Assembly (NCBI RefSeq): GCF_041081105.1 | Contig: NZ_CP163528.1 | Location: 2,480,001 to 2,544,000, forward strand | Length of the DNA stretch: 64,000 bases | Origin: Promicromonospora sp. Populi | GTDB lineage: Bacteria; Actinomycetota; Actinomycetes; Actinomycetales; Cellulomonadaceae | Direction of reading: 5' to 3' | In this document: in pieces, positions 41,333 to 51,828 of the stretch | Numbering within the stretch: the stretch's first letter is position 1 | Layout of the letters: each line of letters starts with the position of its first letter | Notes under the pieces: model-generated | Told to the model about the DNA's origin: nothing | Database searches by the model: none | The model's input: the letters and a program-made list of their open reading frames with translations, nothing else | Program-made: the position numbers and the translations under genes

Positions 41333-42532
41333 ATGCACCAGGCCTCTGCACGCCACCATTCCGCCGCACGCACGGGTGTCTGGTTCGTCGGAGCCCGCGG
41401 GTCCGTGGCCAGTACCGCCACCATGGGCCTCGCGGCCATCGCCGACGGTCAGGCGGCCCCCACAGGCTGCGTCACCGCCCGTGAGCCCTTCGCCTCGGCA
41501 GACCTGCCCGCGTTCGCGGACCTCGTGGTGGGCGGGCACGACATCTCGTCGGTCACCATGACCAAGCGCGCGGAGTGCCTCGTCGAGAGCGGCATGATCC
41601 CGCCCCGGCTGCTCGCCGCTACCCACGACGCCCTCGAACGGGCCGACGCGGAGGCGCGCCCCGGGTACGACCCGCACGCCGCCGAGCAGAACCTCTCTCA
41701 ACAGGCCGCCGCCGAGCGCCTCGCGGCCGACATCACGTCCTTCCAGGAGCGGCACGCCCTGGCCCGCGTGGTGGTGGTCGACCTCTCCTCGACCGAGCCG
41801 CCCGTCGTCCCGGTGCCCGAGCATGACGACGTCGACGCCCTGCTCCTCGCCCTGGCCGACCCGGCCCGCGCGGTGCTCCCGGCATCGTCGGTCTCCGCCT
41901 ACGCAGCGGTCCTGGCCGGTGCCGCGTACGCCGCCTTCACACCGTCGGCGGGCATGGGCCTGCCCGCGCTGACCCAGCTCGCGCGCGAGCGCGGCATCCC
42001 CGTGGCCGGGCAGGACGGCAAGACCGGGCAGACCTGGCTGCGGACCGTGCTGGCCCCCGCGTTCGCCGCTCGCGGGCTCAAGGTGCTGTCCTGGTCCGGG
42101 ACCAACCTCCTGGGCGGCGGCGACGGCGCCACCCTCGCCGATCCGGAGGCCGTACGCAGCAAGCTCGCCAGCAAGAACCGGGGGCTGACAGCGCTGACAG
42201 GCAGCGATACGACGCCGCTGCACATCGACAACGTGCCCGACCTCGGCGACATCAAGGTCGCCTGGGACCACGTGCACGTCGAAGGGTTCCTCGGCTCGCG
42301 GCTCACCCTGCAGACCACGTGGAGCGCCCACGACTCGATGCTCGCCGCGCCGCTGGTCCTCGACCTCGCCCGCCTGCTCGCGCTCGCGCACGCCGCCGGG
42401 CTCAGCGGTCCAGTCCCGGAGCTGGGCTTCTTCTTCAAGGACCCCTGGGGCTCCGACGTGCACGACGCCGCCGCGCAGGTCGGCGCTCTCGAGGGCTGGG
42501 TCCGCCGCACGTCGGCGCGGGTCCGCCGATGA
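41333..42532 (+). CDS. Inositol-3-phosphate synthase-like protein of the Ebo-type operon
   Basis: This 399-aa protein is MIPS-like. The NAD-binding opening is TGVWFVGARGSVASTATMGLAA, followed by the substrate-loop pattern VVDLSSTEPP, GIPVAGQDGKTGQTWLRTVLAPAFAARGLKV, and DNVPDLGDIKVAWDHVHVEGFLG. DSMLAAPLVLDLARL matches the C-terminal MIPS block. True MIPS cyclises glucose-6-phosphate to inositol-3-phosphate with NAD+; here the product may be that or another cyclitol phosphate. It has GGGGGAG five bases before the ATG and overlaps the UbiA gene by ATGA. It takes the place of the sugar-phosphate cyclase EboD of classical ebo clusters. Confidence 0.88.
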   Translation: MHQASARHHSAARTGVWFVGARGSVASTATMGLAAIADGQAAPTGCVTAREPFASADLPAFADLVVGGHDISSVTMTKRAECLVESGMIPPRLLAATHDALERADAEARPGYDPHAAEQNLSQQAAAERLAADITSFQERHALARVVVVDLSSTEPPVVPVPEHDDVDALLLALADPARAVLPASSVSAYAAVLAGAAYAAFTPSAGMGLPALTQLARERGIPVAGQDGKTGQTWLRTVLAPAFAARGLKVLSWSGTNLLGGGDGATLADPEAVRSKLASKNRGLTALTGSDTTPLHIDNVPDLGDIKVAWDHVHVEGFLGSRLTLQTTWSAHDSMLAAPLVLDLARLLALAHAAGLSGPVPELGFFFKDPWGSDVHDAAAQVGALEGWVRRTSARVRR

Positions 42533-43470
42533 AGCCCAGCTTCTCCGCCCTAGCCGAAGCCGCCATTGCCGACGTCGCCGATATCGCTGAGCTCGTCCGG
42601 GCGCCGGCCGCCCTGAGCGTGGTCGGCGACTCCCTCGCCGGACTCGCGGCCGCCCGGGCCGGCACGCCGACGGCGCTCCGCGGGCGCCACGTGCTGCTGC
42701 CCGTCGCCTCGGTCTGCCTCTACCTGGGCGGTATGGCGCTGAACGACTACGCCGACCGGCACGTGGACGCCGTCGAGCGGCCCGAGCGGCCAATCCCCTC
42801 GGGCCGGGTGACGCCGAGTGATGCGCTCGCCGTCGGTGTCGCGCTGACCGCGGGCGGCGTGGCCGCGGCGGGTCTCGCCGGCGGACGGCGGGCGCTCGCG
42901 ATCGCCGTCCCGCTCGCCGCCTGCATCTGGACCTACGACCTGGTGGCGAAGGACCGGCCGGCCGGGCCGTTCGTCATGGCGGCGTGCCGCGGGCTGGACG
43001 TGCTGCTCGGGGCCACGCCGGGACGCATCCGGTCCGCGCTCCCGGCCGCCGCTGGCCTGACCGCTCACACGCTCGGCGTCACGGTGCTCTCCCGCGGCGA
43101 GGTGCACGGCACCACCGCGCAGATCGCCGGAGGTGTCGCCGCGGGCACCCTCGCGGGTGCTGTCGCGGCGTCCGTGGTGCCGTCGGCCGCGCCAGCACGC
43201 GCCGCACGCTGGGTCACCGTCGCGGCCGCGGGCGCCTACGCCGCGGCCTGCCTGCCGGCGCAGGTCCGAGCGGCGGCCGAGCCGACGGCGGCCAACGCGC
43301 GTACCGCTACCCGGTCCGGGATCCAGGCGATGGTGCCCCTGCAGGCCACGTGGGCCGCGCGTTCCGGGGGCCTGGGTACGACGGCGCTGCTGGCCGGGGT
43401 CGCCGCCGTCGGCTACGGGCTGCGACTGCTGGGCCGCGTCCGCGGCCGCGCGGGTGTGAGCATCACATGA
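42529..43470 (+). CDS. eboC: UbiA-family prenyltransferase (EboC-like, SCO3242 type)
   Basis: This 313-aa membrane protein has about eight segments. The first Asp-rich motif is NDYADRHVDAVERPERPIPSG, a classic UbiA diphosphate-binding block. The second is degenerate (TYDLVAKDRPAG). Members transfer an isoprenoid from its diphosphate to an acceptor in the membrane. In the ebo context the acceptor may be the cyclitol made by the preceding gene; this is inference. It is translationally coupled on both sides by ATGA overlaps. Confidence 0.9.
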   Translation: MKPSFSALAEAAIADVADIAELVRAPAALSVVGDSLAGLAAARAGTPTALRGRHVLLPVASVCLYLGGMALNDYADRHVDAVERPERPIPSGRVTPSDALAVGVALTAGGVAAAGLAGGRRALAIAVPLAACIWTYDLVAKDRPAGPFVMAACRGLDVLLGATPGRIRSALPAAAGLTAHTLGVTVLSRGEVHGTTAQIAGGVAAGTLAGAVAASVVPSAAPARAARWVTVAAAGAYAAACLPAQVRAAAEPTAANARTATRSGIQAMVPLQATWAARSGGLGTTALLAGVAAVGYGLRLLGRVRGRAGVSIT

Positions 43471-44465
43471 GCCGTCACACAGCTCATCAGACGGCTCATC
43501 AGACAAGGCCGCCGTTTCTGCTGGGCTACGGCACCAACGGGTTCGGTGACCACCCCCTGCCCACGGCGCTGGACGTGCTCGACGACGTCGGGTACGACGC
43601 TGTCGCCGTCACGCTCGGGTTCCCGCACCTGGACCCGTTCTCCCCCCTCGCGGGCGACGACGTAGCGGCACTACGCGCGCACCTCGGGCGGATGCGCGGC
43701 GGCACGGGGGCGGCGGTCGTCGTCGAGACGGGCACGCGGTACCTCCTCGATCCCCTGCACAAGCACCGGCCCACGCTCGTGGACCGGGACGCTGCCCTGC
43801 GGATGCGGTTCCTCGAACGCGCCATCGAGATCGCGGCGGATCTCGAGGCGCACTGCGTCTCGTTCTTCTCGGGGGTCCTGCCCGACGGCGCCGACGCTAC
43901 CGAAGCCGATGTCGCCGACGGCTGGGCCAGGCTCCACGACCGCATCCCGGCCCTGGTCGAGTACGCCGGGGAGCGCGGGGTGCGGCTCGCGATCGAACCC
44001 GAGCCCGGCATGCTTGTCGAGACGGTCGACGACGCCCTGCGGCTGCGCTCCGAGGTAGGTGATCCGCCCGAGCTGGGCATCACGGTGGACGTCGGGCACT
44101 GCCTCGTCGTCGAGCCGGACGGCGTCGAGGGCGCGCTGCGTGCCGCCGCGCCCTACCTGAGCAACGTGCAGCTCGACGACATGCCGCCCACGCACCACGA
44201 GCACCGCCCGTTCGGCGAGGGGGGCATCGACCTGCCGCTGGTGCTCGCCACGCTCGCCGACATCGGCTATCGCGGCGTCGCCGCCGTCGAGCTGCCTCGC
44301 CACTCCCACGACGCGCCGCGGCTCGCCCGCGACAGCCGCGCGGCCCTGCTGCGCGCGTGGGCGGCCGTCACCGGCGCACCCACCGGCCTGCCCACCGGCC
44401 CAGTCACCGGCCCAGTCACCGGCCCAGCCACCGGCCCAGTCACAAGGGAAAGGACCGTGCCATGA
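43467..44465 (+). CDS. Sugar phosphate isomerase/epimerase (xylose-isomerase-like TIM barrel)
   Basis: This 332-aa protein has an AP2Ec/xylose-isomerase-like barrel: LLGYGTNGFGDHPLPTALDVLDDVGYDAVAV, the metal Glu in LAIEPEPGMLVETVDDAL, TVDVGHC, and DMPPTHHEHRPFGEGGIDLPLVLATL, whose His and Glu complete a divalent-metal site. It probably isomerises or epimerises a sugar or inositol derivative. The last ~30 residues are repeats of Pro-Thr-Gly / Pro-Val-Thr-Gly, from a 12-bp DNA repeat. It overlaps the genes on both sides by ATGA. Confidence 0.88.
   Translation: MSRHTAHQTAHQTRPPFLLGYGTNGFGDHPLPTALDVLDDVGYDAVAVTLGFPHLDPFSPLAGDDVAALRAHLGRMRGGTGAAVVVETGTRYLLDPLHKHRPTLVDRDAALRMRFLERAIEIAADLEAHCVSFFSGVLPDGADATEADVADGWARLHDRIPALVEYAGERGVRLAIEPEPGMLVETVDDALRLRSEVGDPPELGITVDVGHCLVVEPDGVEGALRAAAPYLSNVQLDDMPPTHHEHRPFGEGGIDLPLVLATLADIGYRGVAAVELPRHSHDAPRLARDSRAALLRAWAAVTGAPTGLPTGPVTGPVTGPATGPVTRERTVP
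44385..44443 (+). repeat. 12-bp repeat at the end of the isomerase gene
   Basis: About five GGCCCAGTCACC-like units encode Gly-Pro-Val-Thr near the stop codon. The downstream ribosome site (AAGGGAAAGG) follows directly. Confidence 0.85.
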
Positions 44466-45199
44466 CCGCTGACGCGAACGCATCGTCCGACTGGCTTGCG
44501 GACGCATGCGCCGAGGTCGCCCGCGACCCGGACAGCGTCACGCGAGCGTTCGCGTTCGCGGCCCGCAGGGTGGGTCGCGCGCCGCGTCGGCCCGACGTCG
44601 ACCCGGGCGGCGTCGTGCACGGCACGGTCGACGACGCCGCCCGGGCGGCCCTCGTCGTCGCGCTGGCCGACGCCGTGGGCACCGGCCCGGACTATGCCGA
44701 ACGCCTGGTGCGCCTCTACCGGCAGGGGGACGCGGCCGAGCGGCGGGGCGTCCTGCGGGGCCTCGACCTGCTCACGGAGCGGGGCGACCTCGGCACGGCT
44801 GATCCCGGCACAGACGATCCCGGCATGGCTGATCCCGGCACAGCTGATCCCGGCACAGCGCAGCTGGTCGCCGCCGGCGTCGACCTCGCCGCCGACGCCC
44901 TGCGCGCCAACGACCCGGGGCTGGTCGCGGCCGCCGTCGGCCCGTTCGGGTCCCGGCACCTGGACCAGCACACGTGGCGGCACGCGATCCTCAAGCTCGT
45001 CTTCCAGGGCGTGAGCCTCGACGCCGTCAGCGACCTGGGCGCGCGCGCCGACGACGAGCTCGCCCGCATGGCGCGCGACTTCGCGGCCGAGCGCCGCGCG
45101 GCGGGCCGCTCCGTACCAACCGATCTCGACCGGCTCAGCAGCGCCCCGGCCAGCAGCACTCGGCTCAGCAGCACCCAGCTCAGCAGCACGAAGGAGTGA
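44462..45199 (+). CDS. eboA: EboA-domain protein
   Basis: This 245-aa protein ends in the conserved EboA segment: DQHTWRHAILKLVFQGVSLDAV followed by a basic/acidic helix (DDELARMARDFAAERRAAGR). The rest is helical (LADACAEVARDPDSVTRAFAFAARRVG, YAERLVRLYRQGDAAERRGVLRGLDLL). The molecular role of EboA is unknown; it is the marker protein of the cluster. An insert of Gly-Thr-Ala-Asp-Pro units lies at ~119-138, and the tail is a Leu-Ser-Ser-Thr repeat. It overlaps the isomerase stop by ATGA and carries the ribosome site of the next gene in its tail. Confidence 0.85.
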   Translation: MTADANASSDWLADACAEVARDPDSVTRAFAFAARRVGRAPRRPDVDPGGVVHGTVDDAARAALVVALADAVGTGPDYAERLVRLYRQGDAAERRGVLRGLDLLTERGDLGTADPGTDDPGMADPGTADPGTAQLVAAGVDLAADALRANDPGLVAAAVGPFGSRHLDQHTWRHAILKLVFQGVSLDAVSDLGARADDELARMARDFAAERRAAGRSVPTDLDRLSSAPASSTRLSSTQLSSTKE

Positions 45200-45201
45200 C
45201 G

Positions 45202-46080
45202 ATGCGCATCTTCGACCCGCACATCCACATGACGAGCCGCACCACCGACGACTACGAGGCGATGTACGCGGCGGGCGTGCGCGCCGTCGTCGAACCGGCG
45301 TTCTGGCTGGGCCAGCCCCGCACCAGCGTGGGTTCGTTCACCGACTACTTCGACTCCCTGCTCGGCTGGGAGCGGTTCCGGGCGGCGCAGTTCGGCATCC
45401 GGCACCACGCGACGATCGCGCTCAACCCCAAGGAGGCGAACGACCCGCGCTGCCGCGAGGTGCTCGCCGAGATCCCGCGCTACCTGTTCAAGGACGGCGT
45501 CGTGGCGGTGGGTGAGGTCGGCTACGACTCGATGACCCCCGAGGAGGACGAGGTCTTCGCGGCCCAGCTGCAGATGGCCCGGGACGCCGAGCTGCCCGTC
45601 CTGGTGCACACCCCGCACCGCGACAAGCTCGCCGGGACGCACCGCACGCTCGACGTCGTGCGTGAGTCCGGGCTGCCGCCGGAGCAGGTGCTGGTGGACC
45701 ACCTGAACGAGACCAACGTGGCGCTGGTGCGCGACGCCGGGGCGTGGGCCGGGTTCTCCATCTACCCCGACACGAAGATGGACGAGGACCGCATGGTCGC
45801 GCTGCTGGCGGAGTACGGGACGGAGCGCATGATCGTGAACTCCGCCGCGGACTGGGGCCGGTCCGACCCGCTGAAGACCGCGAAGACCGCGCAGGCGATG
45901 CTCGCGGCGGGCTTCAGCGACGACGACGTCGACCAGGTGCTGTGGCGCAACCCCGTCGCCTTCTACGGGCAGTCGGGCAACCTGGTGCTCGATCCGGTCC
46001 CCGGGTTCACCGAGGGCGCTCCCCCGACGCCCGGCGTGGAGTTCGAGGGCTCGTCCGTGCTCCGCGGCGCACGAGCCTGA
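45202..46080 (+). CDS. eboB: TatD-family metal hydrolase (EboB)
   Basis: This 292-aa amidohydrolase-fold protein has metal ligands in MRIFDPHIHMTSR (HxH), Glu in AVGEVGYDSM, His in LPVLVHTPHRDK and DHLNETN, and Asp in NSAADWGRSDPLKT. These match TatD-like hydrolases, here without nuclease-specific features. In the cluster it may hydrolyse a phosphoester or lactone intermediate. AAGGAG precedes the ATG by six bases. Confidence 0.9.
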   Translation: MRIFDPHIHMTSRTTDDYEAMYAAGVRAVVEPAFWLGQPRTSVGSFTDYFDSLLGWERFRAAQFGIRHHATIALNPKEANDPRCREVLAEIPRYLFKDGVVAVGEVGYDSMTPEEDEVFAAQLQMARDAELPVLVHTPHRDKLAGTHRTLDVVRESGLPPEQVLVDHLNETNVALVRDAGAWAGFSIYPDTKMDEDRMVALLAEYGTERMIVNSAADWGRSDPLKTAKTAQAMLAAGFSDDDVDQVLWRNPVAFYGQSGNLVLDPVPGFTEGAPPTPGVEFEGSSVLRGARA

Positions 46081-46090
46081 GGCGGCTGAG

Positions 46091-47370
<1,280 letters not shown>

Positions 47371-47374
<4 letters not shown>

Positions 47375-48771
47375 ACCCCGTCCTGCTGCTCGACGTCGTC
47401 GGGCTGACCGCCCGCGCGCTGGCCCACATGCCGCGCCTGCGCCGGCTCGCGGACTCGGGCTGGCAGTCCGAGCTCGCCACCGTGCTGCCCGCTGTGACCT
47501 GCAGCGTGCAGTCGACGATGCTGACCGGGCTGATGCCTGCCGAGCACGGGATCGTCGGCAACGGCTGGTACTTCCGCGAGCTGGGCGACGTGTATCTCTG
47601 GCGTCAGCACAACCGCCTCGTCGCGGGCGAGAAGCTGTGGGAGGCGGGCCGCAAGCACGACCCGGAGTACAGCGCGGACAACGTGTGCTGGTGGTACGCG
47701 ATGGGCATGTCCACCGACGTCACCATCACCCCGCGCCCGATCTATCACGCCGACGGCCGCAAGTCGCCCGACGCGTACATCCGGCCCGTGGCGCTGCACG
47801 ACGACCTGATCAGCCGGTTTGGCGAGTTCCCGCTGTTCACCTACTGGGGCCCGACGGCGTCCATCGCCTCGACCCAGTGGATCGTCAACGTGACCAGGCA
47901 CCTGCTGCGGTCGCGGAAGTCCGCGCTCACGACGGCTTACCTGCCGCACCTGGACTACGACCTGCAGCGCTTCGGCCCGGAGTCGCCCGAGGCGGACCGC
48001 GCGGCGGCCGAGCTCGACGCCGTGCTGGCTCCCCTGCTGGAGGACGCCGAGGCGGCGGGCGTGACCGTCGTCGCCGTCTCGGAGTACGGCATCGGCAAGG
48101 CGAACCGGCCGGTCGACATCAACCGGCTGCTGCGTACCGAGGGCTTCCTGGAGGTCTACACGCAGGACGGCAAGGAACAGCTCGACCCGTGGACGTCGCG
48201 CGCGTTCGCCGTCGCCGACCACCAGGTGGCGCACGTGTACGTCGACGATCCCTCCGACGTCGCCCGGGTCGCGGACCTGCTGCGCGGGGTGCCCGGCGTC
48301 GACGAGGTGCTCGACCGCGAGGCGCAGGCGAAGTACGGGCTGGACCACGAGCGGGCGGGTGAGCTGGTCGTCGTGGCGGAACCGGGATCCTGGTTCACGT
48401 ACTACTACTGGCTCGACGACGACCGGGCGCCCGAGTTCGCCCGCGGCGTCGACATCCACCGCAAGCCCGGCTACGACCCCGCCGAGCTGTTCTTCAACCC
48501 CGCGGACCCCCTGGCCAAGGCGAAGGCGGGCCTTAACCTGGTGCGCAAGAAGCTGGGCCTGCGGTATGCGATGAGCACCACGCCGCTCGACGCGTCGTAC
48601 GTGCGCGGCACGCACGGGCGGCTGCCCGACTCGTCGGCGGACACGCCGCTGGTGCTGTGCTCGGACGCGGACGTCCCGGCGTCGGTAGCCCGCTGGGTCG
48701 ACGACGCCGCCGGCCAGGTCCCGGCGTCCGCCGTGAAGGGCCTGGTGCTGGACCTGCAGGGGGTCCGCTAA
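47371..48771 (+). CDS. eboF: Nucleotide pyrophosphatase/phosphodiesterase-family protein (EboF-like)
   Basis: This 466-aa protein belongs to the alkaline-phosphatase superfamily. The Thr nucleophile region is VLPAVTCSVQSTMLTGLMPAEHGIVGNGWYF, and metal ligands lie in TAYLPHLDYDLQRFG and VSEYGIG, with His in VADHQVAHVYVDD. No signal peptide is present, so it should act in the cytosol. In the operon it could remove a phosphate or nucleotide group from the product. It is the last gene; 15 bp separate it from the convergent small gene. Confidence 0.9.
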
Positions 48772-48786
48772 GGCCTTGTTGTGGCT

Positions 48787-49134
48787 CTAGGGCCGGTGGG
48801 GGACGTGGCGGACCAGGACGGCGCTCTGCTCCTTCGGGTCGCGGCCGCCCTCGACGCCGACGAGCTCAAGCTCGCCCTCGTCGAACAGGTCCACCCGCTG
48901 ACCGACCTCGACGTCCGACTGAGCGTGCCGGCCGTCGTCGGCGCGCACGAGCAGGCGCGCCGTCGGCACACCGTGGCGGGGACCGGCGATCATCACGCCG
49001 ATCCGGGCCGTCCCGATCCGCAGCTGAGCGCTCTGCCTCACCCGGACCACGGAGTCCGAGGGCACAGCGTCCGCGGGCACAGAGTCCACTGGCACAGCGT
49101 CCGCGGGCACGGCGGGACGTCCTTCGTCGGACAT
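48787..49134 (-). CDS. Small hypothetical protein downstream of the WXG100-calpain gene
   Basis: This 115-aa protein has no family I can name with confidence. It has a Val-Pro-Ala-Asp-Ala/Val-Asp-Ser repeat N-terminus and a compact beta-rich C-terminus (LRIGTARIGVMIAGPRHGVPTARLLVRADD ... VGQRVDLFDEGELELVGVEGG). The ATG has GGAAGGAG six bases upstream. It is 47 bp downstream of the calpain-like gene on the same strand, a position typical for a partner or immunity protein; that role is only suggested by context. Confidence 0.6.
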   Translation of the reverse strand: MSDEGRPAVPADAVPVDSVPADAVPSDSVVRVRQSAQLRIGTARIGVMIAGPRHGVPTARLLVRADDGRHAQSDVEVGQRVDLFDEGELELVGVEGGRDPKEQSAVLVRHVPHRP

Positions 49135-49181
49135 GGCAGCTCCTTCCGCTCGGGCATCAAGGTCCGTCATATCAAGGTCCG

Positions 49182-50282
49182 TCATTTCGTGCGCTCACCG
49201 TAGGTCACCGAGTCAAAGTTCTTGTAGAACTCGTCGGCCGACATCGTGAGCGTGCCGGGCTTCGAGACGCCGTCCGACCCGGTACCGCCGGTCGGCCCCC
49301 ACGGGTTGACCAGGGTGATCGTCTTGCCGTCCTCCGAGACGCCCTGCACCGTGTACACGTGGTTGCCCACGACCTTGTTGTCCGGTGGCGGGTCGCCGAA
49401 CCAGCCACCGCCGTCCGGGGTGGCGGCGACAACAGGCTCACCGTTCTTCACGCGCTCGCCGATGGACTGGAGGCTGGGTGGGTCCTCCCACGGCAGGGCC
49501 GGGTCGAGCGAGTCGCTCGAGGTGTCCTTGCCGGTGATCATCTCCAGCGCGTTTGCGGGATCGTCGTAGTTCATGTCCTCGTAGTCACCCCCCATGAACA
49601 CCGCTGCGGCCTTCTCGTAGACCGTGATCCACGACGCCTTGCCGTTCGGGTCGCCCGCGGCGTTCTCGTAGGCGGTGTCCTCGACGGTGATCTGTACCGG
49701 TTCGCCGTCGTCGTAGAACGTCACCGTGTAGGTGCCGTCCTGGGCGTTGTACTTGATGTGGTCCTGGATCCACTTCGGATTGCTCTCGGCCACGGCGCCC
49801 GCGGACGCGAGGAACCAGCAGTCGGCAAGCCTTCCCTGATCGATCTTGCTCGCGTCGATCGCCGCGTCGTCGAGCGGCACCAGGCCGATGTCCTCGACCT
49901 TGCCCATGTCGCCGGGCGCGCCCGCCGGCTCCTTCTCCTTGCTGCCCTGCCCCTCGGACGAGCTCTGGTCGGTCCCCTCCGGGGACGGCCCCGCGCTCCC
50001 ACCGACGCCGTCGTAGGACTCGCTCGTGCCCGCCTGGTCGTCCGCGTTGGCGACCGCCCGTTCCCCGGCGGCCGCAACCGCCTGCGCCACGGTCACCAGC
50101 GCCACGGCAAGCACCGTGTGCCACTCGTCGAGGAACCGTTCGTGGTCCTCCCCGGACCACTCCGCTTCCGTCACCGCAGCCGTGAGCTGCTCAGCAGTAC
50201 GTTCGAGCGCTTCCCCGTGCCGCACCATCGCGGTCCCCAGCGCTCGCAGCGCCTCGACGTCCGCACCGTACATCTCGCCCAT
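49182..50282 (-). CDS. WXG100-like domain fused to a calpain-family (C2) cysteine peptidase
   Basis: This is a 366-aa protein. Residues ~1-75 form an amphipathic helical hairpin with Trp42-Ser43-Gly44 at the turn, as in WXG100/LXG proteins exported by type VII systems. A Ser/Gly/Glu linker follows (~83-128). The peptidase has IDQGRLADCWFLAS (Cys155), GNHVYTVQGV (His308) and TLVNPWGP (Asn326), the complete calpain triad with the expected spacing of motifs. A secreted protease or intercellular toxin is likely. The ATG has GGAGGTG upstream. The downstream 115-aa gene may be its partner. No ESX machinery is in the window. Confidence 0.87.
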   Translation of the reverse strand: MGEMYGADVEALRALGTAMVRHGEALERTAEQLTAAVTEAEWSGEDHERFLDEWHTVLAVALVTVAQAVAAAGERAVANADDQAGTSESYDGVGGSAGPSPEGTDQSSSEGQGSKEKEPAGAPGDMGKVEDIGLVPLDDAAIDASKIDQGRLADCWFLASAGAVAESNPKWIQDHIKYNAQDGTYTVTFYDDGEPVQITVEDTAYENAAGDPNGKASWITVYEKAAAVFMGGDYEDMNYDDPANALEMITGKDTSSDSLDPALPWEDPPSLQSIGERVKNGEPVVAATPDGGGWFGDPPPDNKVVGNHVYTVQGVSEDGKTITLVNPWGPTGGTGSDGVSKPGTLTMSADEFYKNFDSVTYGERTK

Positions 50283-50550
50283 ACCGACACCTCCGTGTGC
50301 TCACGATATTGGCTCGTCCATCCGGGGTACCAGGAATGTCCCGGGAATGTCCGGGCTGCCTCAGCTCCGATGAACCGGTGCCAGTCACATCTGGCAATGA
50401 CATCTGCCCAGAACCTAGCGATCGTGCCCGCCGAGGACCATGGGCACCACTGCCCACCACCGGGAAAGCCCAGTTCACCGGTCGTGTCCCGTGCGACCTG
50501 GCCCGATCCGTGGTGGAGTGGACATAGGGCTCACAACCGGAGGTACCGCG

Positions 50551-51129
50551 ATGAGCGACCCGAACCGCCCCTATGACCCCGAGTACGGGGAGCAGCCCCC
50601 GCCGGTCTATCCGCCGCCCGCCCAGACCCCGGGTACGCCCACCCAGCCCGTAGGAAGCCCTGCCCACGAACACGTCCAGCCGGTCTCGTCCGGCACGGAG
50701 AACCCGCGGCTCGGCCTGGAGGTCGGCCGCTACTGGGCCGGCGCGATGGCGACGGTCCTCGTGGCTGCCCTCATCGGGTTCGCCGCGGACTTCATCCTCG
50801 AAGAGGTTCTGGGTCTCGAGGTCCAGCCGCAGGCCGACCTGTTCGGCACCGGTTCCGACCTGGTGGCCTGGATAGTGGCGGGTGTGCTCTTCGCCCTCGC
50901 CGGCGCGGCCGTGCTCTACCTGCTCGTCCTGAGCACACCGCGTCCGAGGGCGTTCTTCGGCTGGGTGGTGGCCCTGGCCACCGTGATCCTCGCCATGGTG
51001 CCGTTCGCGGGCCAGGCGGAGATCGTGCCGGCCATCCTCGCCGCGATCGTCTGGATCATCATCGGCTCGGCTGTCTGGTCGCTCCTGACGGGAACCCTGA
51101 GCCGCACGGTGGTCCAGCGCACGCCCTGA
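50551..51129 (+). CDS. DUF6069-family membrane protein
   Basis: This 192-aa protein has a proline-rich cytosolic N-terminus (~65 residues) and four membrane segments. The block LSTPRPRAFFGWVVALATVILAMVPF and GLEVGRYWAGAMATVLVAALIGF are typical of DUF6069. The function is unknown. GGAGGT lies seven bases before the ATG. It is divergent from the calpain-like gene across a 268-bp gap (50283-50550) in which I see a short GGAATGTCC direct repeat but no gene. Confidence 0.82.
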   Translation: MSDPNRPYDPEYGEQPPPVYPPPAQTPGTPTQPVGSPAHEHVQPVSSGTENPRLGLEVGRYWAGAMATVLVAALIGFAADFILEEVLGLEVQPQADLFGTGSDLVAWIVAGVLFALAGAAVLYLLVLSTPRPRAFFGWVVALATVILAMVPFAGQAEIVPAILAAIVWIIIGSAVWSLLTGTLSRTVVQRTP

Positions 51130-51168
51130 CCGTCTTTCTCGTTGAGTGCCGGGGCGTTGAGTGCGGCG

Positions 51169-51828
51169 TCAGGCCAGGCCCGCGTCGCGGGCCGCGATCG
51201 CGGCCTGGACGCGGGAGGTGACGCCGAGCTTGGCGAGCACCCGTGACACGTGGGTCTTGGCCGTGGCCTCGCTGATCGTGAGCTCGGTGGCGAGCTCCGC
51301 GTTGGACAGGCCGCTGCCGAGGCCGGCCAGCACGTCGCGCTCCCGCGGCGTCAGGTCCGCGGGCAGGGGCGTCACGGGGCCGCCCCGGTGGCCCGCGCGA
51401 CTCCCGTCGCGCGGCGCGGACAGCTCCGCGATCAGCCGCCGGGTCACCTCCGGCGCCACGACGCCGTCGCCGGCCGCGACGTGCCGCACCGCGTCGACCA
51501 GCGCGGACGCCTCGGCGGTCTTCAGGAGGAAGCCCGCCGCGCCGGCCCGCAGCGCGCCGAACACGTATTCGTCCAGGTCGAACGTCGTCAGCACGAGCAC
51601 CTCGGCCAGCCCCTCGTCCACGATCTGGCGGGTCGCGGTCACACCGTCGGTCCCGGGCATGCGGACATCCATCAGTACGACGTCGGGACGCAGCGCCCGG
51701 GCGTTCGCCACCGCTACGGCGCCGTCACCGGCCTCGCCGATGACCTCGATGTCACCGGCCGTCGCGAGCAGCATGCGCAGACCCGCGCGGATCGCCGCGT
51801 GGTCGTCGGCGAGCAGGACACGGATCAT
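51169..51828 (-). CDS. NarL/FixJ-family response regulator
   Basis: This 219-aa protein has a receiver domain with the acidic pair in VLLADDHAAIR, the phosphoacceptor Asp in DVVLMDVRMPGTDG, and Lys in GFLLKTAEAS. The C-terminal LuxR-type HTH is LTPRERDVLAGLGSGLSNAELATELTISEATAKTHVSRVLAKLG. It is coupled to the kinase gene by an ATGA overlap. Targets are unknown; the neighbouring GAP-family gene is transcribed away from the pair and could be one. Confidence 0.95.
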   Translation of the reverse strand: MIRVLLADDHAAIRAGLRMLLATAGDIEVIGEAGDGAVAVANARALRPDVVLMDVRMPGTDGVTATRQIVDEGLAEVLVLTTFDLDEYVFGALRAGAAGFLLKTAEASALVDAVRHVAAGDGVVAPEVTRRLIAELSAPRDGSRAGHRGGPVTPLPADLTPRERDVLAGLGSGLSNAELATELTISEATAKTHVSRVLAKLGVTSRVQAAIAARDAGLA

